A stretch of DNA of 64,000 nucleotides from Pontixanthobacter sp. CEM42 (GTDB lineage Bacteria; Pseudomonadota; Alphaproteobacteria; Sphingomonadales; Sphingomonadaceae). The DNA is taken from positions 372,001-436,000 of the forward strand of contig NZ_JADQTN010000002.1 of NCBI RefSeq assembly GCF_017812015.1, read 5' to 3'. The notes below the pieces were generated by a model, which searched no databases, was not told where the DNA came from, and saw only the letters and a list, made by a program, of their open reading frames with translations. A program made the position numbers and the translations under genes. Positions 42,900-51,931 of this stretch are shown here, in pieces (the first letter of the stretch is position 1; each line of letters opens with the position of its first letter).

Positions 42900-44420
42900 T
42901 CAGGCGAGCAGCCCTTCTTTGGCGATTTTCTCTTTCCACCGGGCGGGTGCGAGTGTGTGGACATTGTTGCCCGCACTGTCGACCGCGACGGTAACGGGCA
43001 TGTTTTCGACGGTGAATTCGTAGATCGCTTCCATGCCGAGATCTTCAAAGCCAACCACTTTGGCTTCCTTGATGGCGCGCGATACGAGATACGCTGCGCC
43101 ACCGGTAGCCATCAAATAGGCCACTTTGAAACGGCTGATCACGTCAACTGCATCATTGCCGCGTTCTGCCTTGCCAATCATCGCCAGCAGGCCCTGATCC
43201 AGCATCATCGCGGTAAACTTATCCATCCGTGTCGCTGTAGTCGGGCCAGCCGGGCCAACCGCTTCGCCCATTACCGGATCGACCGGACCGACATAATAGA
43301 TCGCACGGCCTTTGAAATTGACCGGCAATTCCTCACCTTTGGCGATCATGTCCTGGATGCGTTTATGGGCGGCATCGCGTCCGGTTAGCATCTTGCCCGA
43401 GAGCAACAATCGGTCGCCATGCTCCCAGCTTTCAACCTCGTCCTGTGTCAGCGTGTCGAGATTGACGCGTTTTGCCTCGCTGTCGGGCTGCCAGTTTACG
43501 TCAGGCCAATCATCAAGGTTGGGTTGTTCGAGATAAGTCAGGCCTGATCCATCTAGGGTGAAGTGCGCATGGCGTGTCGCAGCGCAATTGGGGATCATCG
43601 CGACAGGCTTGCCAGCGGCATGGCAGGGTGCGTCGTAAATCTTCACATCGAGCACAGTCGACAGACCTCCCAGCCCCTGCGCACCAACGCCCTGTGCATT
43701 GACGGCATCAAATATGTCGATCCGCAGCTGCTCGATATCTGTCTTCGCCCCACGTTCTTTGAGTTGACCCATATCAATCGGGTCCATCAGGCTTTGCTTG
43801 GCCAGCTTCATGCAGTGCTCGGCGGTCCCGCCAATACCGATGCCGAGCATTCCAGGGGGGCACCAACCCGCACCCATCGACGGAATCTGGTCAAGCACCC
43901 ACTCGACGATATTGTCGCTCGGGTTCATCATTTTGAATTTAGACTTGTTCTCGCTGCCGCCACCTTTCGCCGCAACGTCGATCTCGACTGTATTGCCCGG
44001 CACCATCTCCACCGAGAGCACGCAGGGCGTGTTATCGCGGGTATTGCGACGAGTGAAGGCGGGGTCAGCCAGAATCGACGCACGCAGCTTGTTTTCCGAA
44101 TGGAGATACGCCTTGCGCACGCCGTCATCGATCACATCCTGCAGGCTGCGGCTGGATTCGAGTTGGCAGTTTTGCCCCCATTTCACGAACACATTGACGA
44201 TCCCGGTATCCTGACAGATCGGGCGGTGCCCCTCTGCGCACATCCGGCTGTTGGTCAGGATCTGGGCAATCGCGTCTTTTGCGGCTGGCCCCTGCTCGGC
44301 TTTATAGGCCTCACCCAAGGCGCGAATATAGTCCATCGGGTGATAATAAGAGATATATTGCAAGGCGTCGGCGACGCTCTCGATCAGGTCTTCTTCACGT
44401 ATTGCAACAATGTCGCTCAT
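42900..44420 (-). CDS. fumA: Fumarate hydratase class I
   Basis: Oxygen-sensitive [4Fe-4S] fumarase of 506 aa that interconverts fumarate and malate in the TCA cycle. The N-terminal alpha domain has GHRPICQDTGIVNVFVKWG and GWCPPGMLGIGIGGTAEHCM, holding cluster Cys, and the beta domain has GRAIYYVGPVDP and AVGPAGPTTATRMD. ATG 44420 is chosen with AGGAG 10 nt upstream; ATG 44429 is one nt from that site and less likely. The two domains are fused in one chain, as in FumA/FumB. A 79-bp gap separates the gene end from the LytS kinase start at 42808. Confidence 0.94.
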   Translation of the reverse strand: MSDIVAIREEDLIESVADALQYISYYHPMDYIRALGEAYKAEQGPAAKDAIAQILTNSRMCAEGHRPICQDTGIVNVFVKWGQNCQLESSRSLQDVIDDGVRKAYLHSENKLRASILADPAFTRRNTRDNTPCVLSVEMVPGNTVEIDVAAKGGGSENKSKFKMMNPSDNIVEWVLDQIPSMGAGWCPPGMLGIGIGGTAEHCMKLAKQSLMDPIDMGQLKERGAKTDIEQLRIDIFDAVNAQGVGAQGLGGLSTVLDVKIYDAPCHAAGKPVAMIPNCAATRHAHFTLDGSGLTYLEQPNLDDWPDVNWQPDSEAKRVNLDTLTQDEVESWEHGDRLLLSGKMLTGRDAAHKRIQDMIAKGEELPVNFKGRAIYYVGPVDPVMGEAVGPAGPTTATRMDKFTAMMLDQGLLAMIGKAERGNDAVDVISRFKVAYLMATGGAAYLVSRAIKEAKVVGFEDLGMEAIYEFTVENMPVTVAVDSAGNNVHTLAPARWKEKIAKEGLLA

Positions 44421-44553
44421 CGATTCCATACTCCTGCCGGTCGATTGCATCTCCCATAGGCGCGCGTACCCGTTAGCGTCAAAGCACTTGGCCCGTGCTG
44501 CGCTTATCCCTATTGGCGGTCTGTGCCTTTTGAACCAACAGGTTGAAGGGTGA

Positions 44554-44581
44554 TTGACGGACTGTGTTATTGATGTAATAC
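44554..44581 (+). promoter_or_regulatory. Promoter of the PCMT-tolC unit
   Basis: TTGACG (44554-44559) and TAATAC (44576-44581) are separated by 16 bp, predicting a start near 44588 and a short leader before the gene at 44614. An inverted repeat at 44562-44583 covers the spacer and -10 element. Confidence 0.6.
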
Positions 44582-44583
44582 AG
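44562..44583. promoter_or_regulatory. Possible operator over the PCMT-tolC promoter
   Basis: The arms CTGTGTTA (44562-44569) and TAATACAG (44576-44583) are inverted repeats with 7 of 8 matching bases and a 6-bp spacer. The position over the -10 region would suit a repressor. No regulator can be named. Confidence 0.4.
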
Positions 44584-44613
44584 CCCCAAGCAAGGTGCGT
44601 TGAGTAGAGAATT

Positions 44614-45222
44614 ATGACACTGACCAAGACCAAACCTGATCCAGCGAGTTTTGCCGCCGCGCGCCGTGCCATGGTGGATAGCCAATTGCGCACCAGCGGT
44701 GTGAACGACGAATTCGTGCTTGCGCGGATGCTGGCGGTTCCGCGTGAGGAACACGTGCCCCAAGGGGCCCGCGGTACTGCCTATATCGACCGTGCAATTA
44801 CGTTGGATAATGGCCGCCGGATCGGTGCGCCGCTGTTCTACGGTATGGTTTTGGCTGAGTCTCAACCGCGTAGCGAAGACACGGTGCTAGTGGTCGATGC
44901 AGGCAGCGGGTATCTTCCCGCGCTGCTCAAGCCGCTCGTAAGCACAGTCGATGTGATTTCGCCTGAAGAAGCGGTTGCCAAGACAGGCAAACGCAAAACA
45001 TACTCGCTGGTTGTCGTTGATGGGGCTGTCGAATCAGTCCCGGCCACGCTCGCAAAGCGGATGGCGGATGGCGGACGGATTGTTACTGGCCTTGCGGCGA
45101 AAGGCGTTACCAAGCTCGCGGTTGGCCGCAAATCCACCAGCGACGTTGCTCTGTTGCCATTGGCAGAATTGGGCATTCCGCGCCTTGCTGAATTTGATAC
45201 GCCCGAGGGCTGGAGCTTCTAG
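44614..45222 (+). CDS. Protein-L-isoaspartate methyltransferase-like protein (PCMT family)
   Basis: PCMT-fold protein of 202 aa. The N-terminal part ARRAMVDSQLRTSGVNDEFVLARMLAVPREEHVP matches the family. The SAM-binding glycine motif is weak (VVDAGSGYLPALLK instead of the usual ExGTGSGY), and the region that normally follows is shortened by roughly 30 residues. Enzymatic activity is therefore doubtful. Such proteins stand directly before tolC in many Alphaproteobacteria, as here (4-bp gap), so a link to the outer-membrane channel is possible. Residue numbering and length differ from true Pcm, which has about 215 aa. Confidence 0.83.
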   Translation: MTLTKTKPDPASFAAARRAMVDSQLRTSGVNDEFVLARMLAVPREEHVPQGARGTAYIDRAITLDNGRRIGAPLFYGMVLAESQPRSEDTVLVVDAGSGYLPALLKPLVSTVDVISPEEAVAKTGKRKTYSLVVVDGAVESVPATLAKRMADGGRIVTGLAAKGVTKLAVGRKSTSDVALLPLAELGIPRLAEFDTPEGWSF

Positions 45223-45226
45223 AATT

Positions 45227-46708
45227 ATGTCAGGTCGGTTTGAGTCTTGGGGATATGGTAAATTGGCACTTCTGGCCGGTGCGGCGGTAATTGCCGTTCC
45301 CGCGCAGGCAGATACGCTGCGTGAAGCGTTGGTTGAAGCCTACAACACCAATCCGACGTTGCAGGCCGCACGGGCAAACCAGCGCGCCACCGATGAAAAT
45401 GTGCCAATCCAGAAGTCGAGCGGCTTGCCAAGCCTGAATACGACCGTGACCCATACCGAATTTGTCGACCCCTCGAACAACTCATTCCTTGCGCCGCAGC
45501 GCAACCTTGGCGTGAACCTCGCTTTGGGCGTGCCGATCTATTCGGGTGGCTCGGTCAAAAATGGGGTCAAGGCAGCGAAGGAGCGCGTTGCTGCTGGCCA
45601 AGCCAATTTGCGCGGAACCGAATCGTCGGTCTTCAGCCAGGTGGTCGCCGCCTATATGGATGTGATCCGCAACGAAGCAATTGTCGGCCTGTCCGCCAAT
45701 CAGGTCGATGTGCTTTCGGTCAATCTACAGGCCACCGAGGATCGGTTTGAAATTGGCGATCTGACCCGCACCGATATTGCACAATCGCAATCCCGGCTCG
45801 CCGTGGCGCAAAGCGATCTGCGCACCGCGCAGGCCAATCTGATTACAGCGCGTGAGACCTACATCCAGCTGGTCGGTTCGGGGCCCGATGATTTGCAGCC
45901 TCCGCCGCCACTGCCCGGCTTGCCCGACACAGTCGAAGATGCGGTCTATGCGGCGCTGGAGAACAATCCAGACCTGACCGCAGCCAAAGAGAACGCAGAA
46001 GCGGCTGGCTATGATGTTGAGGTTGCCGGGGCTGGTCGCCTCCCGACGGTGTCGCTGTTCGCCAATCGCGATTATTCAAACTTTTACGGGTCGCCAGCGG
46101 TACGGATCACCAGCGAGTTTACCGCAAATGCCGGTGTGCGAGTATCGATCCCGATTTTCCAAGGCGGGCGTACCGCCGCATTGCAGCGCCAGGCCGGCGC
46201 GCGCGCTTCCGCTGCATTTGAACAAGTGATCGCCGCCGAACGCAATGCCATCGCTCAGGTCCGTGCAGCTTATTCCAGTTGGCAGGCCTCAAACGCTATT
46301 ATCGAGAGCTCAAAAACCGCTGTAGCTGCGGCTGAGTTGAGCCTCGAAGGTACGCGCGCCGAAAATTCCATCGGCAATCGGACCATTCTCGACGTGCTCA
46401 ATGCCGAGCAGGAATTACTTTCTGCCCGAGTGCAATTGGTGACCGCGCGCCGTAATGCGTATGTGGCCGGCTTCAGTCTTTTGGCTGCGATGGGCCGCGC
46501 CGAAGCGCGTGACCTTGGCCTCGGTGATGAGGGGTTGCTCTACGATCCAACACTCAATTACGACCGGGTGAAAGGCAAGATCTGGGATTGGGATCGCGAC
46601 CCTGAACCAGCTGCGACCGCCACACGAACCGTTGACATTCCCGCGCCAGACGCTGACATTCCCCCGGCTGAAACGGCAAATGCCGAATCAAGTGACGGCG
46701 GCCAATAG
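45227..46708 (+). CDS. tolC: TolC family outer-membrane channel protein
   Basis: Outer-membrane factor of type I secretion and efflux systems, 493 aa. The signal peptide ends at about VPAQA (residue 27). The mature part shows the TolC pattern of two repeated halves: TLREALVEAYNTNPTLQAARAN, YSGGSVKNGVKAAKERV, LTRTDIAQSQSRL, then the second half with PDLTAAKENAEAAGYDVEVA, PIFQGGRTAAL and NRTILDVLNAEQELL. The C-terminal 30 residues are Pro- and Ala-rich. It is linked to the PCMT-like gene and followed by a PopZ-like gene after 26 bp. Confidence 0.94.
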   Translation: MSGRFESWGYGKLALLAGAAVIAVPAQADTLREALVEAYNTNPTLQAARANQRATDENVPIQKSSGLPSLNTTVTHTEFVDPSNNSFLAPQRNLGVNLALGVPIYSGGSVKNGVKAAKERVAAGQANLRGTESSVFSQVVAAYMDVIRNEAIVGLSANQVDVLSVNLQATEDRFEIGDLTRTDIAQSQSRLAVAQSDLRTAQANLITARETYIQLVGSGPDDLQPPPPLPGLPDTVEDAVYAALENNPDLTAAKENAEAAGYDVEVAGAGRLPTVSLFANRDYSNFYGSPAVRITSEFTANAGVRVSIPIFQGGRTAALQRQAGARASAAFEQVIAAERNAIAQVRAAYSSWQASNAIIESSKTAVAAAELSLEGTRAENSIGNRTILDVLNAEQELLSARVQLVTARRNAYVAGFSLLAAMGRAEARDLGLGDEGLLYDPTLNYDRVKGKIWDWDRDPEPAATATRTVDIPAPDADIPPAETANAESSDGGQ

Positions 46709-46734
46709 GGCCAACGGAATCGGGGGTTAAGTTC

Positions 46735-47205
46735 ATGCGCCAAGAAGGCGAAGCGTCTGTCGAAGAGATTCTTGAATCGATCAAGAAAGTCATCGCGCGC
46801 GACAATAGGGCCAGTGCAGTCATCGACCGCCGCAAGCGGGAACAGGAAGGCGTGGCCGAAGAAGCGCTCGAAGTGGCTCCCGAATCATTGAGCGATCAAG
46901 AAGATGAGGATATTCTCGACCTCGGCACCGCAGAGCTCATCGAACCCGGTGATACTGATGACGAGAGTTCGCTGATTACCGAAACCACGCGCGACACAAT
47001 GCGCGATAATTTGGCCGCATTGGCCATGTTGTCCGAACCCGGCGCTCCTCCACAAATCGTCCGCACCGGTGAGACTTCGCTGGAAGGAATGGTGCGTGAA
47101 ATGCTGCGGCCGATGCTGGCTGAGTGGCTTGATACTAATCTGCCCGGCATGGTCGAGAAGATGGTCAAAGCGGAGATTTCGCGGATCGCCGGCAAGCGCG
47201 GCTAA
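46735..47205 (+). CDS. DUF2497 / PopZ-like protein
   Basis: Acidic protein of 156 aa with the PopZ plan: an N-terminal helix EASVEEILESIKKVIARDNR, a long acidic and Pro-poor middle (residues 30-100), and a C-terminal helical region MVREMLRPMLAEWLDTNLPGMVEKMVKAEI. PopZ of Caulobacter (177 aa) forms a polar matrix that holds the ParB-bound origin and many signalling proteins. The C-terminal fit is good, so a polar-organising role is plausible. It lies between tolC and the S9 peptidase gene. Confidence 0.85.
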   Translation: MRQEGEASVEEILESIKKVIARDNRASAVIDRRKREQEGVAEEALEVAPESLSDQEDEDILDLGTAELIEPGDTDDESSLITETTRDTMRDNLAALAMLSEPGAPPQIVRTGETSLEGMVREMLRPMLAEWLDTNLPGMVEKMVKAEISRIAGKRG

Positions 47206-47264
47206 ATCCCCCAAAGTTGGCTTTGCGCTTGCGTCAAGCGGATGAGCGGTTAGTTCTTCGCTCC

Positions 47265-49460
47265 ATGAAAAACACATTCAGACTCACCGCCTCGTTCGCT
47301 GCACTCGCTAGCTTGGCTTTTGCGAGACCGGCATTTGCCGACGATCACGCCAGCGCATCCGCCGATGCCCCGCCAATGAGCGCACAGGATCTGGTCACCA
47401 TGCCGGGCCTCGGCTCTCCGACTGTCACTCCTGATGGCAATTATGCACTCTATTACGTGCGTACCACCGATCAGGACACGTTCGACCGGTCTACTACATT
47501 CTATCTTCAAGACTTGCGCGATACCGGTGCCGATCCAGTCGAAGTGGATCTGGGTGGTTCTGCCTCCAGCCCGGTCTTCACTTCCGATAGCTGGCTCTAT
47601 TTCCTCTCGGATCGCCCAAGCTATGATGCCGACGAAGATGCGGCAAGCTCCACCCAAGTGTGGCGTGCTGCTTTGGAGGGCGATGGCAATGTGACCGGTC
47701 CGATGCAAGTCACTGATCTGCCGACCGATGTACATGGTTTTCACGTCTCACCAGACGCGAAACGGATTGCCGTATTCGGCGATGTCAGACGCGATTGCCC
47801 GACTTTCGGTTGTGAAAATGATGGAACTGCACACCTTCCGGGTCCTGGCACAGGCCGCCTCTATGACGGTGCGGACGGCTTCTATCGCCACTGGGACACG
47901 TGGGAGACACCCGGTACATTCAGCCGCGTATTCGCATTCCATCTAGAAGGCGGCAAAGCCGTGGGTAATGGCGTTGCCGCCGATGGTCCTAACGGCAAAG
48001 GCGCGCTGGCCGGCGATACGCCTACCAAACCCTTTGGCGGCGGTGAAGAAATCGCTTGGGCGGCGGACAGTTCGGGCATTTATTTCTCGGCGCGCCAGGC
48101 AGACGGACAAGAGCCTATGTCGACCAATGTCGATATTTACTGGTCAGCACTCGATGGCTCAGCCCCGACCAACTTGACCGAAGCCAACGCAGCCTATGAC
48201 AATCAACCTGTTCCATCACCCGATGGTAAATGGCTCGCTTACACTGCGATGGAACGACCCAATTACGAGGCGGATCGGCTTGTCATCCATCTGCGTAATA
48301 TCGCTACCGGCGAAACACGCGCGCTGACTGAAGGCTTTGACCGTTCCTTCGGTTCGATCGCATGGACGCCCGATTCAAAGTGGATCATTGGTGGTGCGCA
48401 GGACGTGCTCGACACACCAGCATTCAAGATTGATCCTAAGAGTGGCAAGGTCGAACGGCTCGATCTGATAAAGGGTAATGAAGCGCGCATCAGCGGCGTT
48501 ACACCAATCGCAGGTGGCCGCCTGCTGTTCACCCGCAACTCGATCGCGGGACCGTCCGAAATGTTTCTGTCGGAGGGTTGGAAGCAAGCCGAACAACTGA
48601 CTGATGTCGGCACCTCACTGATGGCTGCCCGCGCGCCGGTCACCACCAAACGATTCAGCTTCACGGGGGCAAATGGTGACACGGTTTGGGGCCAGATCAC
48701 TAAGCTGCAGGATCACGAAGGGACCATGCCCGCGATCCTGTATGTCCATGGCGGGCCGCAAGGATCATTCAACGATGGTTGGTCCAGCCGCTGGAACGCA
48801 AAGGCCGTTGCAAGCCAAGGCTATGCAGTAATCTCGGTCGATTTCCACGGAAGCACCGGATACGGGCAGGAGTTTACCGATGCGATCAACAAGGATTGGG
48901 GCGGGAAGCCGCTAGAGGACCTCCAAAAAGGTCTGGCTGCTGCGCTGGAAATGGACGCGCAGATCGATGGTACAAAAGCCTGTGCAATGGGTGCTTCCTA
49001 CGGCGGTTACATGCTGAACTGGATTGCGGGTAAATGGCCGGACCGGTTCGACTGCCTTGTCCAGCATGACGGTTTGTTCGACATGCGCAGCTTCTATTAT
49101 TCAACCGAGGAATTGTGGTTCCCGCGTTGGGATTTTGGCGGCTCCTATGCCGAAGCCACGGAAGAATACGAGAAATGGAACCCGGTCAATTACGTCGACA
49201 ATTGGAAGACCCCAATGCTCGTAATCACTGGCGAGAGGGATTACCGGGTGCCCTATTCGCAAGGCCTGCAAAGCTTCACGGCCCTGCAGGAACGCGGAAT
49301 CCCGTCACAATTGCTGGTCTTCCCGGACGAGAATCACTGGGTACTAGGCCGCAAGAATTCGCTCCAATGGCACAACACAGTGTTCGATTGGCTCGACCGC
49401 TGGTTGGATGATGATTCTGTCGAGCCAACACCCGACGCTGAACCCATAGCTGCCGAGTAA
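47265..49460 (+). CDS. S9 family (prolyl oligopeptidase type) peptidase
   Basis: Exported serine peptidase of 731 aa. The signal peptide ends around ARPAFADD (residue 26). Residues 60-480 form a WD40/beta-propeller-like region with [11 protein letters not shown] and [12 protein letters not shown]-type repeats. The C-terminal hydrolase has the nucleophile in [11 protein letters not shown], Asp in [11 protein letters not shown] and His in DENHWVLG. This fits dipeptidyl aminopeptidases or acylaminoacyl peptidases. ATG 47265 is chosen over an in-frame codon at 47217. Role: peptide breakdown in the periplasm. Confidence 0.92.
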   Translation: MKNTFRLTASFAALASLAFARPAFADDHASASADAPPMSAQDLVTMPGLGSPTVTPDGNYALYYVRTTDQDTFDRSTTFYLQDLRDTGADPVEVDLGGSASSPVFTSDSWLYFLSDRPSYDADEDAASSTQVWRAALEGDGNVTGPMQVTDLPTDVHGFHVSPDAKRIAVFGDVRRDCPTFGCENDGTAHLPGPGTGRLYDGADGFYRHWDTWETPGTFSRVFAFHLEGGKAVGNGVAADGPNGKGALAGDTPTKPFGGGEEIAWAADSSGIYFSARQADGQEPMSTNVDIYWSALDGSAPTNLTEANAAYDNQPVPSPDGKWLAYTAMERPNYEADRLVIHLRNIATGETRALTEGFDRSFGSIAWTPDSKWIIGGAQDVLDTPAFKIDPKSGKVERLDLIKGNEARISGVTPIAGGRLLFTRNSIAGPSEMFLSEGWKQAEQLTDVGTSLMAARAPVTTKRFSFTGANGDTVWGQITKLQDHEGTMPAILYVHGGPQGSFNDGWSSRWNAKAVASQGYAVISVDFHGSTGYGQEFTDAINKDWGGKPLEDLQKGLAAALEMDAQIDGTKACAMGASYGGYMLNWIAGKWPDRFDCLVQHDGLFDMRSFYYSTEELWFPRWDFGGSYAEATEEYEKWNPVNYVDNWKTPMLVITGERDYRVPYSQGLQSFTALQERGIPSQLLVFPDENHWVLGRKNSLQWHNTVFDWLDRWLDDDSVEPTPDAEPIAAE

Positions 49461-49467
49461 TTCACCG

Positions 49468-49872
49468 ATGAGCCGCAATGCCGACCTACTCAAGGCACAG
49501 CTGGCGCTTGGCAAGATCGGCGGTGAAACGCTGGATCGGCAGATTTTCCTGTGCGCAGTCTCGGAAAAGCAGAAATGCTGTGGTGCCGACGATGGCAAGC
49601 GGTCGTGGAACTATCTAAAGAAGCGCCTGAAGCAGCTCGGTCTCGTCGGACCGAAACAGGCCGACGGATCGGGCGGGGTGCAGCGCGCGAAAGCCGATTG
49701 CCTACAGATTTGCGCCTCTGGTCCCATCGCCGTCGTATGGCCTGACCGGGTTTGGTATCACTCCTGCACCGAAGAAGTGCTCGAGCGGATTATACAACAG
49801 CACTTGATTGGCGGCGAACCCGTTGAGGAATTTCGCTTACGCGATGCTGCGCATAGTGGCGATCTGCCCTAG
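49468..49872 (+). CDS. (2Fe-2S) ferredoxin-domain protein, thioredoxin-like fold
   Basis: Thioredoxin-like [2Fe-2S] ferredoxin of 134 aa. Candidate cluster ligands are Cys29 (FLCAVSEK), Cys37 or Cys38 (KQKCCG), Cys78 (ADCLQIC) and Cys82. The motif [15 protein letters not shown] is usual in this group, which often serves in cobalamin-synthesis or sucrose-related gene sets, though none is adjacent here. The gene follows the S9 peptidase by 7 bp. Its stop shares 4 bp with the convergent membrane-protein gene. The electron partner is unknown. Confidence 0.85.
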   Translation: MSRNADLLKAQLALGKIGGETLDRQIFLCAVSEKQKCCGADDGKRSWNYLKKRLKQLGLVGPKQADGSGGVQRAKADCLQICASGPIAVVWPDRVWYHSCTEEVLERIIQQHLIGGEPVEEFRLRDAAHSGDLP

Positions 49873-50171
49873 TCTTCCCAAGTATCGTCGTCATCCTTGG
49901 CCAGATCGGTTACCGATTCATCATGGCCTGTGCCGCTCGACAGGAACACCAGCCCCATTAGCGCTGACGTGAGCAACATCATAAAGCCAACGCCAAGGGC
50001 GGTAGCGATATAGAAATGCACCGACGCCGGGCTTTCACCGTCATACAGCAAGGCCACCGCCAGAATCACCACACCAATGGTGACAAACAGCATAAAGCGC
50101 ATCAGGCGTTTATATCGCGCCCATGCAAACGCAGCGGTTTCGGGATCTTCAAGAGGGGACTTGGGAATCAT
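49869..50171 (-). CDS. Hypothetical two-helix membrane protein
   Basis: Protein of 100 aa with two transmembrane helices (about residues 22-42 and 54-76) and an acidic cytoplasmic C-terminus ([12 protein letters not shown]). The N-terminal part has [16 protein letters not shown] 50171 is chosen, with GAGG about 6 nt upstream; a longer reading to 50264 is less convincing. Convergent with the ferredoxin gene and divergent from the CBS gene. Family not recognised. Confidence 0.68.
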   Translation of the reverse strand: MIPKSPLEDPETAAFAWARYKRLMRFMLFVTIGVVILAVALLYDGESPASVHFYIATALGVGFMMLLTSALMGLVFLSSGTGHDESVTDLAKDDDDTWED

Positions 50172-50278
50172 GAGCGCCTCATGCTCCTGTGATTGCGCGC
50201 TGGCAATGCCCGTTAACGCAGGGATTCGCATTTTTGGGAGCTTCGTGGCACACTCGTTAAGCAAGGAGAGTTGCTCAT

Positions 50279-50710
50279 ATGGATATTTCCCAGCTTATTG
50301 CCGATCGGGCAGCAGCGGATGTGTATACTTGCGACGTAAATGATCGCGTACGCCAAGTGGTTGCTATGTTGGCGGAAAAACGGATCGGTGCATTGCCCGT
50401 CATGCAGGGCGGTCAGCTGGCCGGAATATTCTCGGAACGCGATTTGATTTACCGGATGGCTGACGAAGGCGCTGCCTGTCTGGAGAAGTCAGTTGGCGAA
50501 GTGATGACAGCACCTGCAATCACCGTCGAATCCAGTTCTACAGTGATCGAAGCGCTTGGTCTGATGACGCGTCGGCGTATCCGTCACCTGCCAGTTACTG
50601 AAAACGGGGCGATGTGCGGGTTCATTTCCATTGGCGATCTGGTGAAATCACGAATGGACGAAATCGCAGGCGAGGCCGAGGCAATGCGGAACTATATTCA
50701 GACCGCCTGA
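50279..50710 (+). CDS. CBS domain pair protein
   Basis: Soluble protein of 143 aa made almost only of two CBS domains (about residues 12-65 and 78-132), with the motifs IGALPVMQGGQLAGIFSERDL and IRHLPVTENGAMCGFISIGDL. Such stand-alone proteins bind adenine nucleotides and regulate partners. The partner is not apparent. AAGGAGAG lies about 7 nt before the ATG. It is followed by erpA after 45 bp and both may be one transcript. Confidence 0.9.
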   Translation: MDISQLIADRAAADVYTCDVNDRVRQVVAMLAEKRIGALPVMQGGQLAGIFSERDLIYRMADEGAACLEKSVGEVMTAPAITVESSSTVIEALGLMTRRRIRHLPVTENGAMCGFISIGDLVKSRMDEIAGEAEAMRNYIQTA

Positions 50711-50755
50711 GCTGCAGTGCTTGAGCCGAGAGGCGACACTACCTACATGGAAATT

Positions 50756-51085
50756 ATGGCTGACACGCTAACTCTTACCGAATCTGCCGCCAAGCGCATT
50801 GCTTGGATCGCCGAGAAGCAGGCGAAACCGGCCATTTTGCGGCTGTCTGTTGAAGGTGGCGGCTGTTCGGGTTTTCAATACAAGTTTGATCTTGCCGACA
50901 GCGCAGATGGCGATGACTCCGTCAGCGAAACCGACGGTGTGAAGCTGGTGGTCGATCCGATCAGCCTCGATCTAGTGGGTGGAAGCGTTGTCGATTTCGT
51001 CGAATCGCTTGGCGGGGCAGCTTTCAAAGTCGAAAACCCTCAGGCTGCAGCAGGTTGCGGCTGCGGTTCGAGCTTCGGCATCTAG
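50756..51085 (+). CDS. erpA: Iron-sulfur cluster insertion protein ErpA-like
   Basis: A-type Fe-S carrier of 109 aa. The three cluster Cys are in VEGGGCSGFQYKF and the C-terminal GCGCGSSFGI. LTLTESAAKRI is the usual N-terminus. Two starts are possible: ATG 50756, used here, and ATG 50747, which has GAGAGG further upstream. ErpA delivers clusters to specific targets, such as the enzymes of isoprenoid synthesis. It lies apart from the suf operon and touches xthA, whose GTG shares its last base. Confidence 0.9.
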   Translation: MADTLTLTESAAKRIAWIAEKQAKPAILRLSVEGGGCSGFQYKFDLADSADGDDSVSETDGVKLVVDPISLDLVGGSVVDFVESLGGAAFKVENPQAAAGCGCGSSFGI

Positions 51086-51873
51086 TGAGAATAGCGACTT
51101 ACAACATCAACGGGATCAAGGCGCGGCTTCCGCGGCTGCTCGAGTGGTTGGATGAAACGCGCCCTAAAGTCGCGTGTTTGCAAGAGATTAAATCGCAAGA
51201 CGAAGGCTTTCCGGCCGAAGAGTTCGAAAAGATCGGCTACAAAGCGATTTGGCATGGTCAGAAGAGCTTCAACGGCGTGGCCATCCTAGCCGATGGCACC
51301 GAGCCGATCGAAACAAAGCGCGGTCTTGGCATTGATGGCCCCAAAGAGGGCGAGGGCGAACAAGCCCGTTATCTCGAAGCAGATATCGAGGGTGTCCGCG
51401 TAGCTTGCATCTATCTACCCAACGGAAATCCCCATCCGGGACCTAAGTTCGACTACAAGATTGCGTGGATGAAGCGGTTGCGCGCGCGGATGGAGGAATT
51501 GTGGGACCAAGAGATCCCAACCGCTATTGTTGGCGATTACAATGTTATTCCTGAAGACGATGATGTTTGGGCGGTCAAAGGCATGGCATCGGATGCGCTG
51601 ATGCAACCAGAATCGCGCGACGCGTATAATCGCTTGCTCGCGGATGGCTGGACCGACGCGGTGCGCACACTCAATCCGCGCGGTGGGGTGTGGACCTACT
51701 GGGACTATCAACGCGGTGCTTGGCAGCGCGATCACGGATTCCGCATCGACCACCTGCTACTCACGCCCGAATTGGCTGACCGGATGACAGCCGTCGGTGT
51801 CGATAGGGAATATCGGGGACGCGAAAAGGCGAGCGATCATACGCCTGTCTGGGTCGAGATCGCCGCTCCATAG
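51085..51873 (+). CDS. xthA: Exodeoxyribonuclease III
   Basis: AP endonuclease and 3'-exonuclease of base excision repair, 262 aa, magnesium-dependent. Family motifs are IATYNINGIKARLPRL, CLQEIKSQD with catalytic Glu, IVGDYNVIPEDDDVW with Asp and Asn, and the C-terminal FRIDHLLLTPEL and KASDHTPVWVE with the catalytic His. GTG 51085 overlaps the erpA stop (TAGTG) by one base; translation is probably coupled. The length is normal for ExoIII. Confidence 0.95.
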   Translation: MRIATYNINGIKARLPRLLEWLDETRPKVACLQEIKSQDEGFPAEEFEKIGYKAIWHGQKSFNGVAILADGTEPIETKRGLGIDGPKEGEGEQARYLEADIEGVRVACIYLPNGNPHPGPKFDYKIAWMKRLRARMEELWDQEIPTAIVGDYNVIPEDDDVWAVKGMASDALMQPESRDAYNRLLADGWTDAVRTLNPRGGVWTYWDYQRGAWQRDHGFRIDHLLLTPELADRMTAVGVDREYRGREKASDHTPVWVEIAAP

Positions 51874-51906
51874 AAAAAGCCCCCTCCGCACCGGGCGAAG
51901 AGGGCT
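51874..51906 (-). terminator. Intrinsic terminator of the cell-wall hydrolase gene
   Basis: On the minus strand AGCCCTCT (51906-51899) pairs with AGGGGGCT (51885-51878), with one G-T pair, and is followed by five T residues (51878-51874). It lies 25 bp past the stop of the gene at 51932. It may also slow plus-strand transcription from xthA. Confidence 0.65.
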
Positions 51907-51931
51907 CTCCTAATTCGATCTGCCGGTCGCT

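Noticed and set aside
43563-44459. Plus-strand open frame of 298 codons opposite fumarase
   Set aside because: Shadow of the conserved class I fumarase gene; composition rich in His, Arg and Leu as in other antisense frames here.
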